Assembly (NCBI GenBank): GCA_013396915.1
Contig: VWZL01000658.1
Coordinates: 879,473 to 943,472 of the forward strand
Reading direction: 5' to 3'
From: Stercorarius parasiticus
Taxonomy: Eukaryota > Chordata > Aves > Charadriiformes > Stercorariidae
Length of the DNA stretch: 64,000 bases
In this document: positions 52,301-64,000 of the stretch, piece after piece
Layout of the letters: every line of letters starts with the position of its first letter
Position numbering within the stretch: position 1 is the first letter of the stretch
Program-made: the position numbers and the translations under genes
The notes under the pieces: model-generated
The model's input: only the letters and a program-made list of their open reading frames with translations
Database searches by the model: none
Told to the model about the DNA's origin: nothing

Positions 52301-55300
52301 CACAAATCTACCTACAAGTAACCATCACAGGAAATGTAAAGACTTGTCTGAGAAGTGGAGTTCCTTTGAACACGAGCAGACGGTGGCTCACGTGTACGGA
52401 GCAAATGGGCCAAGTAAAGAGACAGAATTACCTTCCTCTGTGAGCCCACAAGCCAAAACACAGCTGGTAGCACTAATATTAGTCCTGTCAAGCCTGGCAG
52501 TCTTCATTTATTATGCACCCTGCAAATAATTATACCTATAGTTAAGCTTATAGCTCAGAAGCTGCATTCAGTAGTTGGCAGGGTACGTTCCTCGCTGGTA
52601 TAGATCCTTTGACCTCATTAGACTCACATCAGGAGTGAATCTGGTCCTTTGTGTTTTCAGAATAAATCATAGATCTTTTTCATCTCTGCATCTCGGGAGT
52701 ACAGGTTGCTCCTCCGTCGGCTGTCATCACGATCTGACTTAGGTTTTGTTTCAGGATCCTGCCTGGCCTTCCTTAAAGGCTGTGTGGAGTTCTCCTGGCA
52801 ATTACAGCAACTGCCCCAGAGGGCTTAAATTAGGATTCGTTTCCCACATTTTGGAAAGTTACTTTCCCTTTTCTGAAACTTAAAGCAAACATACCCTCTC
52901 CCCACCATGCATTATTGAAAGTTAAACATGAGCCATCACTTGCAGGAGGAATGAAGGCCTGTATAACAAACTTGCTGTCTTTAGGGAATAATGACATTAA
53001 GTGTCAAGTTTATAAACTCCCATCCGCAGTGGCATTAATGCCTGCTGGAATCCATTCGTCAGTCAGTACCTTTGAGCTATTACTTTGTAGGTTACATTTA
53101 GGTCACATTTTCTTTGTGAACACAAGTGCAAGTGAATTACTTTTTATCTTCATAAAAGGAAGACTCCATGGTGGGTTTTTTTCAAAAAAAAAAAAAGAAA
53201 AAGCAAACCTACAATGCAAGAACAAGTCAATAGCTGCTCTGCTCTGTTCCGCTCTGTTCCCCAGGAGAAAGACGCAGTATGGTTTTGAGGAACAGACCTT
53301 GGGACCCTACTGAAGTTACTCCTACCCTTGGTTTCCAGAGGTGCATCTCGCCCCTGGCAGCTCAGAGACCAGCCAACACTCCGGGGGGATATTTTTATAT
53401 GCCAGCCTTCAGGACAGCACTGAGAGACGGTCCTTCTTCCCCATAGTGAGCGACTGAAGCCTGTTAGGTATGCAACTGGAACAAGAAAAGAGAGGGAATT
53501 AGAAACCCCAGAATGCTTTCATTTGAGGATCACACCTGCCTAAAATCCAGGACTTTGTTCTGTGCCCTCCTTGCCTAAGTTATCCTGGCTGAATGCAGTG
53601 CCCAGGCAGCGTTCAAATGAAACTAAACGTAATCCCTAAGAGGTTAATTGAGCATGAATGCTCAGCGCTAATCCAAACTACAAATGCTGCATGCATTTAC
53701 AGCTGAGTGATAAACTGTTTTCTCGTCCCATAAGAAAAACCTTTCACCATTTTAAGAAGTGTTTGCCCTGTGCAGAGGATGACACAGTTTCTTTCTGATT
53801 TGTTTGAATTCTGTCTGCAAACATGCAGGTTTGAGCCCCATTCAGAACAGGCCGTAGCTCGTGATCAGGCTTCTTCCTGCCTCTGGCCTGAAGTGAGCAG
53901 GCAAATGCACCCATGAATCCCATTTCCATCAACTTGCAAGTCTTTCTTTCATGATGGTTTTCACCCCGTACACCTTGAAGCTGGAGCATCCTTCCCAAGC
54001 GAGGTGCTGCCATCGGTGGGACTGGAGCTTGCCAGTGTTACCCTCAGCTCCTCCCCGGGGATAGCAGTGATTCTCCCCCATTCCCTGCGGCATCATTATT
54101 GCTACTCTGCAATAAGACTTATTAATCTTTATGGGCCAGCCCTGTAATCAGGAGAGCTCAATAAAACTGACACCACCACTCCCCCTTGCACTGTCATCTG
54201 CACTGGGAATCGCCCTACCCCGACCACAGCTCTGGTGAACCAGGAGAGCCCTGAAACCGGGCAGGGGGTGTGTGAACGCTGCAACTAAAGGGAAATGCTT
54301 CAAGCAGGGTGGAAATACAGTTCAGTCCAATGGATTATGTAAAAGCACAGTACTTGGTGCCTGTGAGCAAGGGGGGGGCGGGCTGCCCACTGGGTGCCCT
54401 GCTCAGAGAGAAGGGGCAGCGACTGAGGGGCCCGCGGCACAGACCTCTCTGCCCCGAGCAGGAGGGAAAGGGGTTTAGTCTCCACAGTCCGTAGTAAGCT
54501 ATTTTCAGCTTATGCATTCGTTATTGCCAAAATCCGCCATCCAAAATGCCTACTTATCATGCAAAATGTGGAACTAGGTATGTGCTGCCCATTGTACATC
54601 AAAGTAATTGATTTTTTTTTTATAATGGAAACTGTCTGATGATTCACTGGGGTAAATCAAGCAAAACAGTAGAAAGACGAGACAGAAAATAGGAAGAGAA
54701 CCAGGACTGGTAATAAATCATGATAAATGGTATTCAGTATATTGCTATAGCAGTAAGTCAATAGAGTGCTAAGCTGCATAAATAAAAGATAACGTGTTTC
54801 ATCTCTGCAGGGTGTTGCTCAGGCTGTACCTATTAAAAGGATCGCCTAGTTCTGCAGAAAATACACACAGCAACAGGTTTTGCCATATTATCCTGATAAA
54901 TCAGATCCGTATTAAGATTGTAAGAGTTACTTTGCCAAAATGGAGGGGGAGATGAATATTCCTCATTACTGCAGCTACAGGGAAACATGCACAGATATGG
55001 AAAAATACTCCTTACTGGCATACTGAGGTATGTGGAAGCGGAAGCTCAAATTCTCCTGGAATGACGAGGAGGTGGGACAGTTTGCTGTTTCTGTGATTTC
55101 CAGGGATTAAAGTCAGCTTCCTCTTGCTTAAGACCTACATGAATAAGGCTACACAGGGAAACAGACTACTGATTTCTTTCCTCCCCCTGCATTTTTGTAT
55201 AAATCCTGATACTCTTCAACAGAGCCAGCACAGGGGAAGAGCAGCCCTTGTCTCTTCCCCTTTGCACCATTACACACCGAGAACAAGTATGAGGCCCACG

Positions 55301-57242
55301 GGAAACTTCAGGCTCTGGGAGGCAGAGGAACCAAAACCTTCACGCCCAAATAGCAGTGAGACACGTCACATACTCCAGCCACTCCGAGTTCCCAGCATTT
55401 TTCATCTGTCGGGACAAATATGCAAGGTTTTGACTGTTGCCCTCGGCGGCTGGGTCCCGGTGCTCAGCCACCCGGTGAGCCGCTCTTGCTCACTTCTTCT
55501 TTGCCCTTGAATAAGGGTTTTCCACTGCCCAAAACCGCACTTTTGGCAAAGGGTTCCCTGAGGCTGCTCTGAAGCCTGGACTTCCCAGAGATCCCAGCTT
55601 GCTGGGGTTGTACCTCCCTCTGCCAAAGCCGGGCGGCCCCATCGCATGTGCTGGCATGGCTGCACAGAACGAGACGGACACAGTTTGAGAAACGAACGCT
55701 CATCACCGTGACTGTCTGCCTGAGATATGCGGATTTGCCTCCTTGTTCCCACCACCGCTCCAGACGGAGCAGGCTTGCCTCCATCAGCGTGGAGGAGAGC
55801 AGCTTGCTCAGCCACTGATGCTTTTTAAAACAAGACTCAGCCAGGTGCAAACAAGCAAGGGTATTGCTTCTCTGCTGTAAGAGGGTAAACTATGCCAGTT
55901 TTAATATTAAATAGAGCAGATGCAAGCCAGCTCTTATTCTTGCTGGAGAATTAATTACTTCACTAAACCGCGCCAGCCCTCCAGCTTTCTTCTCTTCCCC
56001 GCGCCATCCTCACCAAAAATCAGTGGGTGCAATGCCAGAGGGAAGAAAACACCAACAACTTCTGAATGGCTGTTTTGTGTGTAGCCCCTTTTTTCCCTCC
56101 CTGACTCAGGCCAGTCTCCTGTCCCCCCCAACGACTGGGTCCCGGTCCTCCTGAGACCTGGGAGTAGGACCCGTCATCCCACAGCTTTCCAGAGGGATGC
56201 TGGGCTGAAGCGGTTCAAAAGGCGCTGAAAGCAAATCTTCTCCGAGGCCCTCACGTAATCCACAGCGAGGTCAGGTTTCTCCGGAGTAATGAGGCTTTAC
56301 AAACTGTCAGTAGCATGTAGAGAGGCTTAGCCAACACAGCTTAGAGAACTTGCCGGCAAGTGAAAAAGTATAATTCATTGGTCCGAGGGAATAATCCTCA
56401 TATAAGACTTTAAATCATTTAGTTCCTCCCTTTATTGTGCCTGGGATTAAGTCATACAGATTCCAGAAACGCAGCACCTATGACTTCCTCTCCACAAAGA
56501 AACTAGGCATGGTTTTGTCTGAAAACTCGGCACCCGGGATCACATGGGAGAGCCAATGTTAGGATTTGTCCTGCAAAATGGAGTAAAACCCTGAGACTGC
56601 CTATCTCTGGAGTAACTGCCAGCACGACAGGGGCGTTTTGTAACACTTTGTGTGTTCCGAAGTCTTCTGCAGCACCATTCTTCTTATCAGGAGCCAGAGT
56701 TAAATTTTTGTGGTGATAGTGAGGTGATCCATTGCAGAATGACCTACGTGCATGTTTATCAGGGCCCCTGACTGCCACGGGTATCTCCCCCTCTAATCCA
56801 TCTTCCCTGGAGTGTGTTTGAGTGTCCCAAGCCCTCTGAGAAGCTCTGGGGTAGCCGGGGCTCGCCAAGCAGGAGCGCAGCTGTTGGAGACTTTCACCCC
56901 AGACCATCAGCAGTTCCCTGGGAATCCCAGTGCCACGTGCTGCCTTCCCTCCTCAGGCTGCCTCTGCGGGTGAAGCACAGAGCAGCAATCATAAGCCAGC
57001 AGCAGGACACGGCATCGCTTGGGCTTGAGGGACTTCACCAAAAAGTCACTGGGAACTGACCCCAGAGCTCCCCACCGGCAGCTGCAGGGCCCTGCCCAGC
57101 CCGGTGCCAGGACACCCGTGGGGACAAGCGGGCAGAACAGCCCTGACCAACCTGGACGCCCTTAAAACCTTGAATAAGGGGGGAAAAGGAGCTGGTGAGA
57201 CCTGCAAACAACCTCCTGAATTTAGAGGAGCATCACACAGGA

Positions 57243-57305
57243 GGGGCTGCCTGTATCCCTCCCGGGGCTGCCCGCGTCCCTCCCGGGGCTGCCCGCACCG
57301 CAGCC
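57243..57305. repeat. 21-bp tandem repeat x3
   Basis: Three consecutive 21-bp units beginning GGGGCTGCC. The second differs little from the first, and the third diverges in its last third. This is a GC-rich minisatellite just left of the CpG island. Confidence 0.8.
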
Positions 57306-57373
57306 ACTCCGGAGGCGGAATATCAGTCGTACCGTTATTTATGCATTATTTTATTACGCTACATTATTGCTTT

Positions 57374-57418
57374 TTATTATTATTTTTTATTATTATGCTG
57401 CTGCTGCTGCAGCTGCTC
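57374..57418. repeat. (ATT)n followed by (GCT)n triplet repeats
   Basis: A TTATTATTATT-type tract passes directly into GCTGCTGCTGCTGCAGCTGC. Confidence 0.8.
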
Positions 57419-57419
57419 C

Positions 57420-58480
57420 ATGTACACGGCCGGGCAGCGGGAGTCGGGCGCCCCAACACCTCCGAAGGGGCGTGGCCTGGGGCATGGCTACGCGGAAGGG
57501 GGCGTGGCCCCGCCAGGGGGCGCGGCCGAGGGAGGGGGGATCCGGCGCTGCCCGTGCGTGTGCGCGTGGGGAAGGCAAAGNNNNNNNNNNNNNNNNNNNN
57601 NNNNNNNNNNNNNNNNNNNNNNNNNNNNNNNNNNNNNNNNNNNNNNNNNNNNNNNNNNNNNNNNNNNNNNNNNNNNNNNNNNNNNNNNNNNNNNNNNNNN
57701 NNNNNNNNNNNNNNNNNNNNNNNNNNNNNNNNNNNNNNNNNNNNNNNNNNNNNNNNNNNNNNNNNNNNNNNNNNNNNNNNNNNNNNNNNNNNNNNNNNNN
57801 NNNNNNNNNNNNNNNNNNNNNNNNNNNNNNNNNNNNNNNNNNNNNNNNNNNNNNNNNNNNNNNNNNNNNNNNNNNNNNNNNNNNNNNNNNNNNNNNNNNN
57901 NNNNNNNNNNNNNNNNNNNNNNNNNNNNNNNNNNNNNNNNNNNNNNNNNNNNNNNNNNNNNNNNNNNNNNNNNNNNNNNNNNNNNNNNNNNNNNNNNNNN
58001 NNNNNNNNNNNNNNNNNNNNNNNNNNNNNNNNNNNNNNNNNNNNNNNNNNNNNNNNNNNNNNNNNNNNNNNNNNNNNNNNNNNNNNNNNNNNNNNNNNNN
58101 NNNNNNNNNNNNNNNNNNNNNNNNNNNNNNNNNNNNNNNNNNNNNNNNNNNNCCCCTTTGTCCCGGCGGCGGGGGGAGCGGGCGGGCCGGCCGGCGAGCC
58201 CCGCGGGGGAAGGCCGGAGGGGGGCGGCCTGACGGGGCCCAGCCCCGCGCCGCGCCCCAAGCAAAGTTCCCTGCGGTTGTCAGCGCTCTGACAGCCCTGA
58301 GGGTTCCTGCGGGCTCTCCGCCTGCCTGCCGCCGGACGGGGGACCTCTTCCCGAAGTACAACCGCGGCCGCTTAACGAGTAACCGGCCAAGGGCGGAGGA
58401 GCGGCCGGTTCTCCCCCCACCACGCTCGGGTCCCCGGCTGCCCCGCTGGAGAGGTGGGGTCGGGGAACCTGAAAGAATGG
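57420..58480. promoter_or_regulatory. CpG island, probable promoter (interrupted by gap)
   Basis: The sequence on both sides of the 57581-58152 gap is very GC-rich with many CpG (GGCCGGGCAGCGGGAGTCGG on the left, CCCGGCGGCGGGGGGAGCGG on the right), in contrast to the flanking DNA. It is the only such island in the window. It is placed to serve the 5' end of METTL21A (minus), a gene to the right such as CCNYL1 (next in human), or both. Direction and target are inference; no start site or coding exon is identified. Confidence 0.6.
57581..58152. other. Assembly gap (572 N) inside the CpG island
   Basis: Run of N flanked by GC-rich sequence. It could hide a first exon. Confidence 0.99.
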
Positions 58481-58551
58481 TGGCAGAGCCCCCGGGTGCT
58501 CCCGTTTGAGGTGGGGGTCTGGCTGCTCGTTTCTCCTTAACTATGGAGTCG

Positions 58552-58680
58552 TGACTCAGTTGTAATGTCCAGGCAGTTAGCAAAAGCTGCTGCGTTTCCA
58601 GCCTCTGTTGAACAGGAGGAAGGAAGAGGGTGTGTGGGGAATAAGGGAAGAATTACAAAGATTGTGTGCATATGACATCA
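58552..58680. promoter_or_regulatory. AP-1 site and CRE-like site near the CpG island
   Basis: A perfect AP-1/TRE heptamer TGACTCA lies at 58552-58558. A CRE-like TGACATCA, one mismatch from TGACGTCA, lies at 58673-58680. They sit just right of the CpG island. Short motifs like these also occur by chance. Confidence 0.25.
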
Positions 58681-61600
58681 TTGTGGCTGGACGTGGGTAA
58701 TTTATAATCTAGCTATGCAGGGTGCTTGGTGATAGCTGTGGACTCATTACACCGAGGTTCCTTGTCATGTAGCGCTCAGTGTTCCCAGTTTGCTTTCCTT
58801 GAGCTCATGGGAAAGTACGTGTTTGCTGTTCAGATTCTTTCCAGTGATACCTGGAGCACTGGTGTCACACAGGCTTGCTCTGTAATGCGTCTCCTCTTCA
58901 GACATGCCTGGCAAAAGCTCGCAGGTTTTTGCTGCAGTGAGTTACTGAGGCAACATATAACAGGTTAGGGGTGCTCCTGTCTGTATGTTCACATGATACC
59001 GTAAGCATACAGTACAGGGTAATAGCTTGTGATATTTAAAACTTGGTTTAATTAACAAGCATCTTGCTATTCCTTTTTCATAATTATAACCACACCTATA
59101 TGAAATATATTCAGTTGGAAAAAGATAGCCTGTCTGACATCTTTAATGTATGATGCATACAGTAACAATTATCACTGGCCCTACATACTCCTCTTGAACT
59201 TAAGAAAAAAATTTTGGCTATCGGAGAGAAACTGGCTGGAAAAGAGTGCGAGGAAACCTTCAGAAATGGAATTATTAAACTCGCACAGTTCTGCACAGCA
59301 CCATATGGTGCAGCTGTTACAGAAACGAGATGGAGGAGTCAGCCCCTTGGATCTCCTTTGAGACAGCTGTGCAATACAGCGGTAGGAGAAATTATATTTG
59401 CTGCCTAGGAGAAATAAAACTTTATTTTTGCGAGAGGATATTACAGAAATGTCTCAATTCTCCCATACTCGTTCTGGGAGGAGCAGCTAAACTCTCTAAA
59501 AATTCTAATAAGCCAAGAAAAAATGCCTGAACTAAATAAATCTGCTCAGGAATAAGGGTTGTATTTGTTTGGATCTTTAGTATGTGATCTTGTCAGCAGT
59601 GGTATGTAACTAGGCTTAATTGTGAATTCATCCATATGTCAGAACTGGTCTTGAAGTAGGGAAGTATTTAATTTTTTGAATTTGCAGACGTGAATAAAAG
59701 TGTACAGACTAAGAGTAAGATAGCAGCTGTCTATCACAAATTTTACTTTTGTGGCTATGGAAACTTTAGTCTTGAGGCAGGAGGTAATACTAAAATTGGA
59801 ACTCCGTAAGTAGGATATGTTTTAGATTATTTTAAATATCACTTTTACAGTGGTATGTGGTTCACTATTGCATGGCCTCAGAAGTAGATCTGCTACAAAT
59901 GATAGATGCCATTTTTCTACAGTTTTCTGATTGATATAACTGTTTAGGGCTGCAAAAGCATCAAAGTTTGATATCTTTATGGAAATACAATTCTGGATGG
60001 CCAATATTAGAAGTAAAACTTCTTGTGTTCATTTTTGAACACTATAAAGTGCTACCTGGGTAAGATTAAAGCAGTTAACTTCAAAATGTAAGGCATTATT
60101 TGTGAAGTCTGAAATTGTGTGTTATGAAACAGACATTATAATGAAATTTTAAGTGATAGTGATATCTGTTTAACCTAAGACTTTCTATGAAAATAATAAA
60201 TCTGTAATCGCAGCACTTGCATATACCAGATAGCTATGCTTATCCTTCTTAACTCTGGGATATAAAAGCTGTCAGCACACCCAAACCATGCAAGCAGCCT
60301 GCATGTTCCTGCTCTGTTGACTACTACAGAGCATTAGTTTGTTGCTATAGTGGTAAGTAGTCCAGCAGTTTTATTTGAGGGATAAATATTACTTCTATGA
60401 TTTATAATGTATAATATCATAGGCTAGCTAAGATGCCAATTTTGTTAATGATGGAAGGTTAGGAAACTATTGACTGGCCTTTTCTTGAATGCTTTGGCAG
60501 GGGGGAAAGAGAGAAAGCTGCAGGGGGGAAAAAGTCAAGATCATCTTGGCTATTTTTGTTCCATGCTGTTCAGTTCTAGGAGTTTCTAAGAACACAGCTA
60601 AATATATCAGAAAGCGAGCATCCAAATGTGATGGAGATGCTTCATTCCTTAAATTTCTATGTTGAAGTTGTTTGTTGTTCCTAAGTCTTTCTAATACTTT
60701 TGCACTTGCTTTGCTGAAATTGAATGTTTTGGTTCTATCAGGAATGTAGAATTTACCAACTGAGCTGTGGACTTTTTATTTTATAATGGTTTGACTTGCT
60801 TTTTCCATAGCAAGTGGAATGTGGTCCTTGCAGGTCTGCGCTCTTAAATGAGGATTATTTTGTACCTTCTCCATCACCTTAACAGGCACTGCTTAGATTG
60901 TCTGTATCAGATCAGAATGAAACAAGAAAAAAAAAAATCTCACTTTCTTAACATGGGAAGGTTACGAAGTGGTATTTATGTAAGACAAAAAGGAGTGGTA
61001 AGTGGGATGAATATAAAACATGCTGTGAAACTGGAAGTGTAGTGTTTCAACAAAAGTTAATTCAAATGGGAAGGGATTGTCGTAAGAGAGAATTTAAAGG
61101 ATGACTTTGTATTTTATTATTCTCAAGATCCATAACCTGTTCAGTGCATGCTTTTCAGAATGAGAAACGGGCCTGCATTTGTGGTTTGATATGCTAAGCC
61201 AAGTAGTATTAAGTAAACGGGAATAAACATAACTTTGAAAACAATAGTTTCTTCCAAATAGGTTCATGCCTACTGTTAATGCTAAATATCAAAAGTGAAG
61301 GCTGCTAGTTGACCGTTCAGCTAAGCGTTAAGTGTTCCTTCTTCCAGTATGCAAGCAACAGTCCAAAGCAGTTTGATTTGACCAAGAAGGCTTTCCTCTG
61401 TAGGTTTAGAAATAGCAGCTCTTTGATCTTAATGTGCCATTTGGGCACATTTTTCCCCAAAATGGGTGTCTGCTAATGTTTGTTTTGGGCTTCTTTTTTT
61501 CTGCTATTTTTTCTAGTTATTTGGGGGAGAACTTCTTATGGCTGACACTTTCTTGCCAGACCCCTGTATTTAAACATAGATCTGATTTTTCATAAATTCT

Positions 61601-63179
61601 TTGATCCTTGTATAAAACTAGAACAAGGCCTTGCTTGGCAGCGTCTTCTCATTTGTACTTGAAAACATTATCTCCCTCTGCCACTGCTGCCTACTGAGCT
61701 CAGCAGTTTTGCTGAGCAGAGGTTTGCCGGATTGACATGAGCCAAGGGGAAGATTGTTGCCCTACTGAACTGGTGGGACAAAATGACCTGGTACCTTCAC
61801 CTGAAGAACTGGGGGGTGGGTGGATGGTGGAGAATGGCAAGGGAAAAGACAATCAGGGATGAAAGGGAACAGCAAATGGTATCAAGAGAGGTGCTGAGTG
61901 GGATGTAGTCATCACACAGAGGTTAGATGGGAAAACAAACAGAAGGGGACTTTGAAGAGGAGCGTTAATAGAGAATGAACTAAGTGAGATTTACCTGAAC
62001 AGGCTCAGACACACTACTGCCTAGAATAACTCTGCAAGCACCTGTGAGCCTACTTTTCTTTTTTCGGTACCCCCTTGGCTTTCTAGAGACTGTGCCACAC
62101 CGAAAGGGGCAAGCTGCAAGTTGCTTGCATGCTGCAGTTATTAAGCAGTGTTGAAGATTGAACAGATACTTGAATATATTGATTGTCTGTGATCTGGTTT
62201 CACTAACAGCTTGTCTATAAACCTCCTTGCAGAAGGTCTAAATATGGTTCATTTGTTCCTCTCTTATATAATGTCAGCTTACTTCAAGCATGTGGGTGGA
62301 GGGTTTTTTTCCTGTTTTTTTTAAAATCCTGGTTAAAATGTTAGTAAGTTAAATAAAAAAAAGAAAAAAATGAACACTTTGATGCAAGGATCAGGTTTTT
62401 CATGACAGCAGTTTTTAGCACAAGAAAAACTTAACCATCTTGTGTTGGTTTTTGTGCCTCTCTATTTGACGATATTTAGCTGAATAGGCTGACAAATACC
62501 GTGTCTAGTTAGACAAATATGAAGTTGGGGGTGAAAACCAACTGATGCTCTGGTCCCTGTTGTGGTGTTCCCTCTCCTTTTTTCCTTGTATTTGCCAAGT
62601 TTTTCACCTAACTTAACGCTCACTCTTCTTTCCCCAGAACTCTCAATACCTCTTTCCTAGGAAAGAGAATCACAAAGGTGTTTGTAGCAGTTACAAATAA
62701 TACGTGGTCTTGACAAATGTGAAGGAATTGACTCTCTACTACAAGCCTGAAACACCTTCCATGTTGTTGGCTTAAGATGCCTGATGTCATGGCCTTTACG
62801 AAATGATCTGTAGCATGCCTGTAGTGGAAATGACTGAATCAATTAGTTGATCAGAAACAATGATGAAATCAATCTACAACTTTGGGAATTAGAAATCATC
62901 GCCATAGCATAGTATCTGTATTTCTGTTCTTATGCTTCAGTACTGCTGACAGCTAAGAAATCTGTCCTTTTCTCTCTTCGCTAAATCTTGGAGACTTCTG
63001 CAGTGAGCGAGTTTATGTGAGCCTTAGGTTTTTAAGAACAGTTGATATGGAACATACATACATGAAGCTCATATGGAGGGAAACTGATTGGTTTGGTTTG
63101 GTGAGAGTTTCTTCAGGCTTCCAGTGTAACGGCTATTATAACAGAGATTTTCAGAAAATGGGAAATATTGAAAGGAAAT
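58681..63179. other. Non-coding stretch right of the CpG island
   Basis: AT-rich sequence with no recognisable exon, RNA gene or repeat except short homopolymers. It may be the first intron of a gene to the right or intergenic DNA. Confidence 0.5.
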
Positions 63180-63358
63180 TGTCAAGCACTGGAACAGGCT
63201 GCCTGGGGAAGTGGTTGAGTCACCATCCCTGGAGGTATTTAAAAGACATGTAGATGTGGCACTTAGGGACATGGTTTAGTGGGACTTGGCAGTGCTAGGT
63301 TAACGGTTGGACTCGATGATCTTAAAGGTCTCTTAGAACCAAATGATTCTCTGATTCT
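63180..63358 (+). mobile_element. CR1 LINE 3' end
   Basis: GGAACAGGCTGCCTGGGGAA, then CCATCCCTGGAGG, then GGTTGGACTCGATGATCTTA, ending in ATGATTCTCTGATTC. This matches the end of a second CR1 subfamily, different in its 3' UTR from the copy at 39.4 kb. It is 5'-truncated. Confidence 0.9.
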
Positions 63359-64000
63359 TTTGTATGAAATAATATGGCTAACCTGAGGATTTTGATGACA
63401 CTCATGGAATTAAGGAAACTGAATTCACTTTCATCTTGACTTCTTTTTTTTTTCTTTTTTTTTTTTTACTATGGTTTCCATGTAACTCATTTCTAGGATC
63501 CTTTCCTCATCTGGCTTTCTTTAGGAGACTTGCTTTTTCCCTCCTGTCAGGGTAGATGTTATAGAGCAGCAGAAACTTTGTGGCTGGAAGTATCTGTTCT
63601 CTCAAGGGCGATCAGCGTGGTGAGGTCATAGCTGACTAACATGGGAATGAGCTCTCACACGAGCCAACAAAACACAAAAACCTACTCCTCCCAAATTTGC
63701 ATTACACATTAAATTAAGGTTTCTAACAATGTTTCTTCCACATAAAGGAAGAAGTTACTGTGAGAGGCAGGAGGAAAATGCTACCAAACATTAAGAACCC
63801 AGACCTTGGATCTATAGATCCTTGCCAACAAGCTGATTGTGAGATTTCTAAATCTGGAGTTTTTTTAATTTATTATAGTTGGAGTTTGAATGTGCACTTT
63901 TATTTCACTCACTAGAAAAACCACGTTTTCAAAAGAAAATGCTGAATGTGTCCACTTGAAGGGACAAAGACGCAACTGGCTTAAAAAGCTTGGCGCTATT
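63359..64000. other. Non-coding sequence at the window end
   Basis: A poly-T tract at 63444-63470, otherwise nothing recognisable. Confidence 0.5.

Larger units (their letters stand above)
49235..57419. other. Non-coding or unassigned stretch
   Basis: No exon of a known gene is recognised on either strand. A minus-strand 101-codon frame at 49905-50210 covers a donor-like GGAGATGTGG|GTAAGG, and another at 50787-50987 is coding-like in places, but neither has a domain I know. Simple repeats occur near 49340-49392 and 53180-53205. I infer that this is METTL21A 5' intron or intergenic DNA. Confidence 0.5.

Noticed and set aside
55402..55850. Overlapping minus-strand frames of 137 and 128 codons
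   Set aside because: Two shifted frames open over the same GC-rich stretch, no domain; probably chance.
57104..58583. Open frames of 258-396 codons across 57.1-58.6 kb
   Set aside because: They span the 572 N of the second gap; the flanks are CpG-island sequence, where stops are rare.

Overview
The window looks like a stretch of bird (sauropsid) nuclear genome. It has vertebrate exon/intron structure, CR1 LINE 3' ends with the typical ATTCTGTG/ATTCTATG octamer tails, short introns, a GC-rich CpG island, and two runs of N (45307-45999 and 57581-58152). I cannot name the species. Almost every short open frame here is chance or intronic.

Region by region. 1-16666 is non-coding; I infer it is intron 1 or upstream sequence of CREB1, with no CpG-rich first exon visible. 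16675-31752 (+) holds all seven coding exons of CREB1, the cAMP-response transcription factor. They join in consistent phase into a complete 327-residue product, the delta (CREB-B) form. The kinase-inducible serine is in exon 4 and the bZIP is split across the last two coding exons. From 31753 to about 38.1 kb is the long CREB1 3' UTR, with several candidate poly(A) signals. 38.1-42.7 kb is intergenic. It contains a CR1 copy and several exon-like segments on the + strand that I cannot assign to any gene. 42787-44341 (-) holds the last two coding exons of METTL21A, the Hsp70 lysine methyltransferase, lying tail to tail with CREB1. The N-terminal 49 codons expected by comparison with the human protein are not found and may fall in one of the N gaps. 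44.3-57.4 kb is mostly unassigned, probably METTL21A 5' intron, with a minus-strand exon-like pair at 48.8-49.2 kb. 57.4-58.5 kb is a CpG island interrupted by a gap, a likely promoter. 58.5-64 kb is non-coding, with a CR1 copy near the end.

The order CREB1 (+) / METTL21A (-) matches the arrangement I know from human 2q33. The best-supported oddities are a GC-AG intron at the CREB1 bZIP junction and the absence of a recognisable alpha exon. The more speculative items are a three-exon mini-gene candidate at 40.85-41.5 kb and the coding-like minus-strand pair at 48.8-49.2 kb. I did not recognise a wholly new system with confidence.
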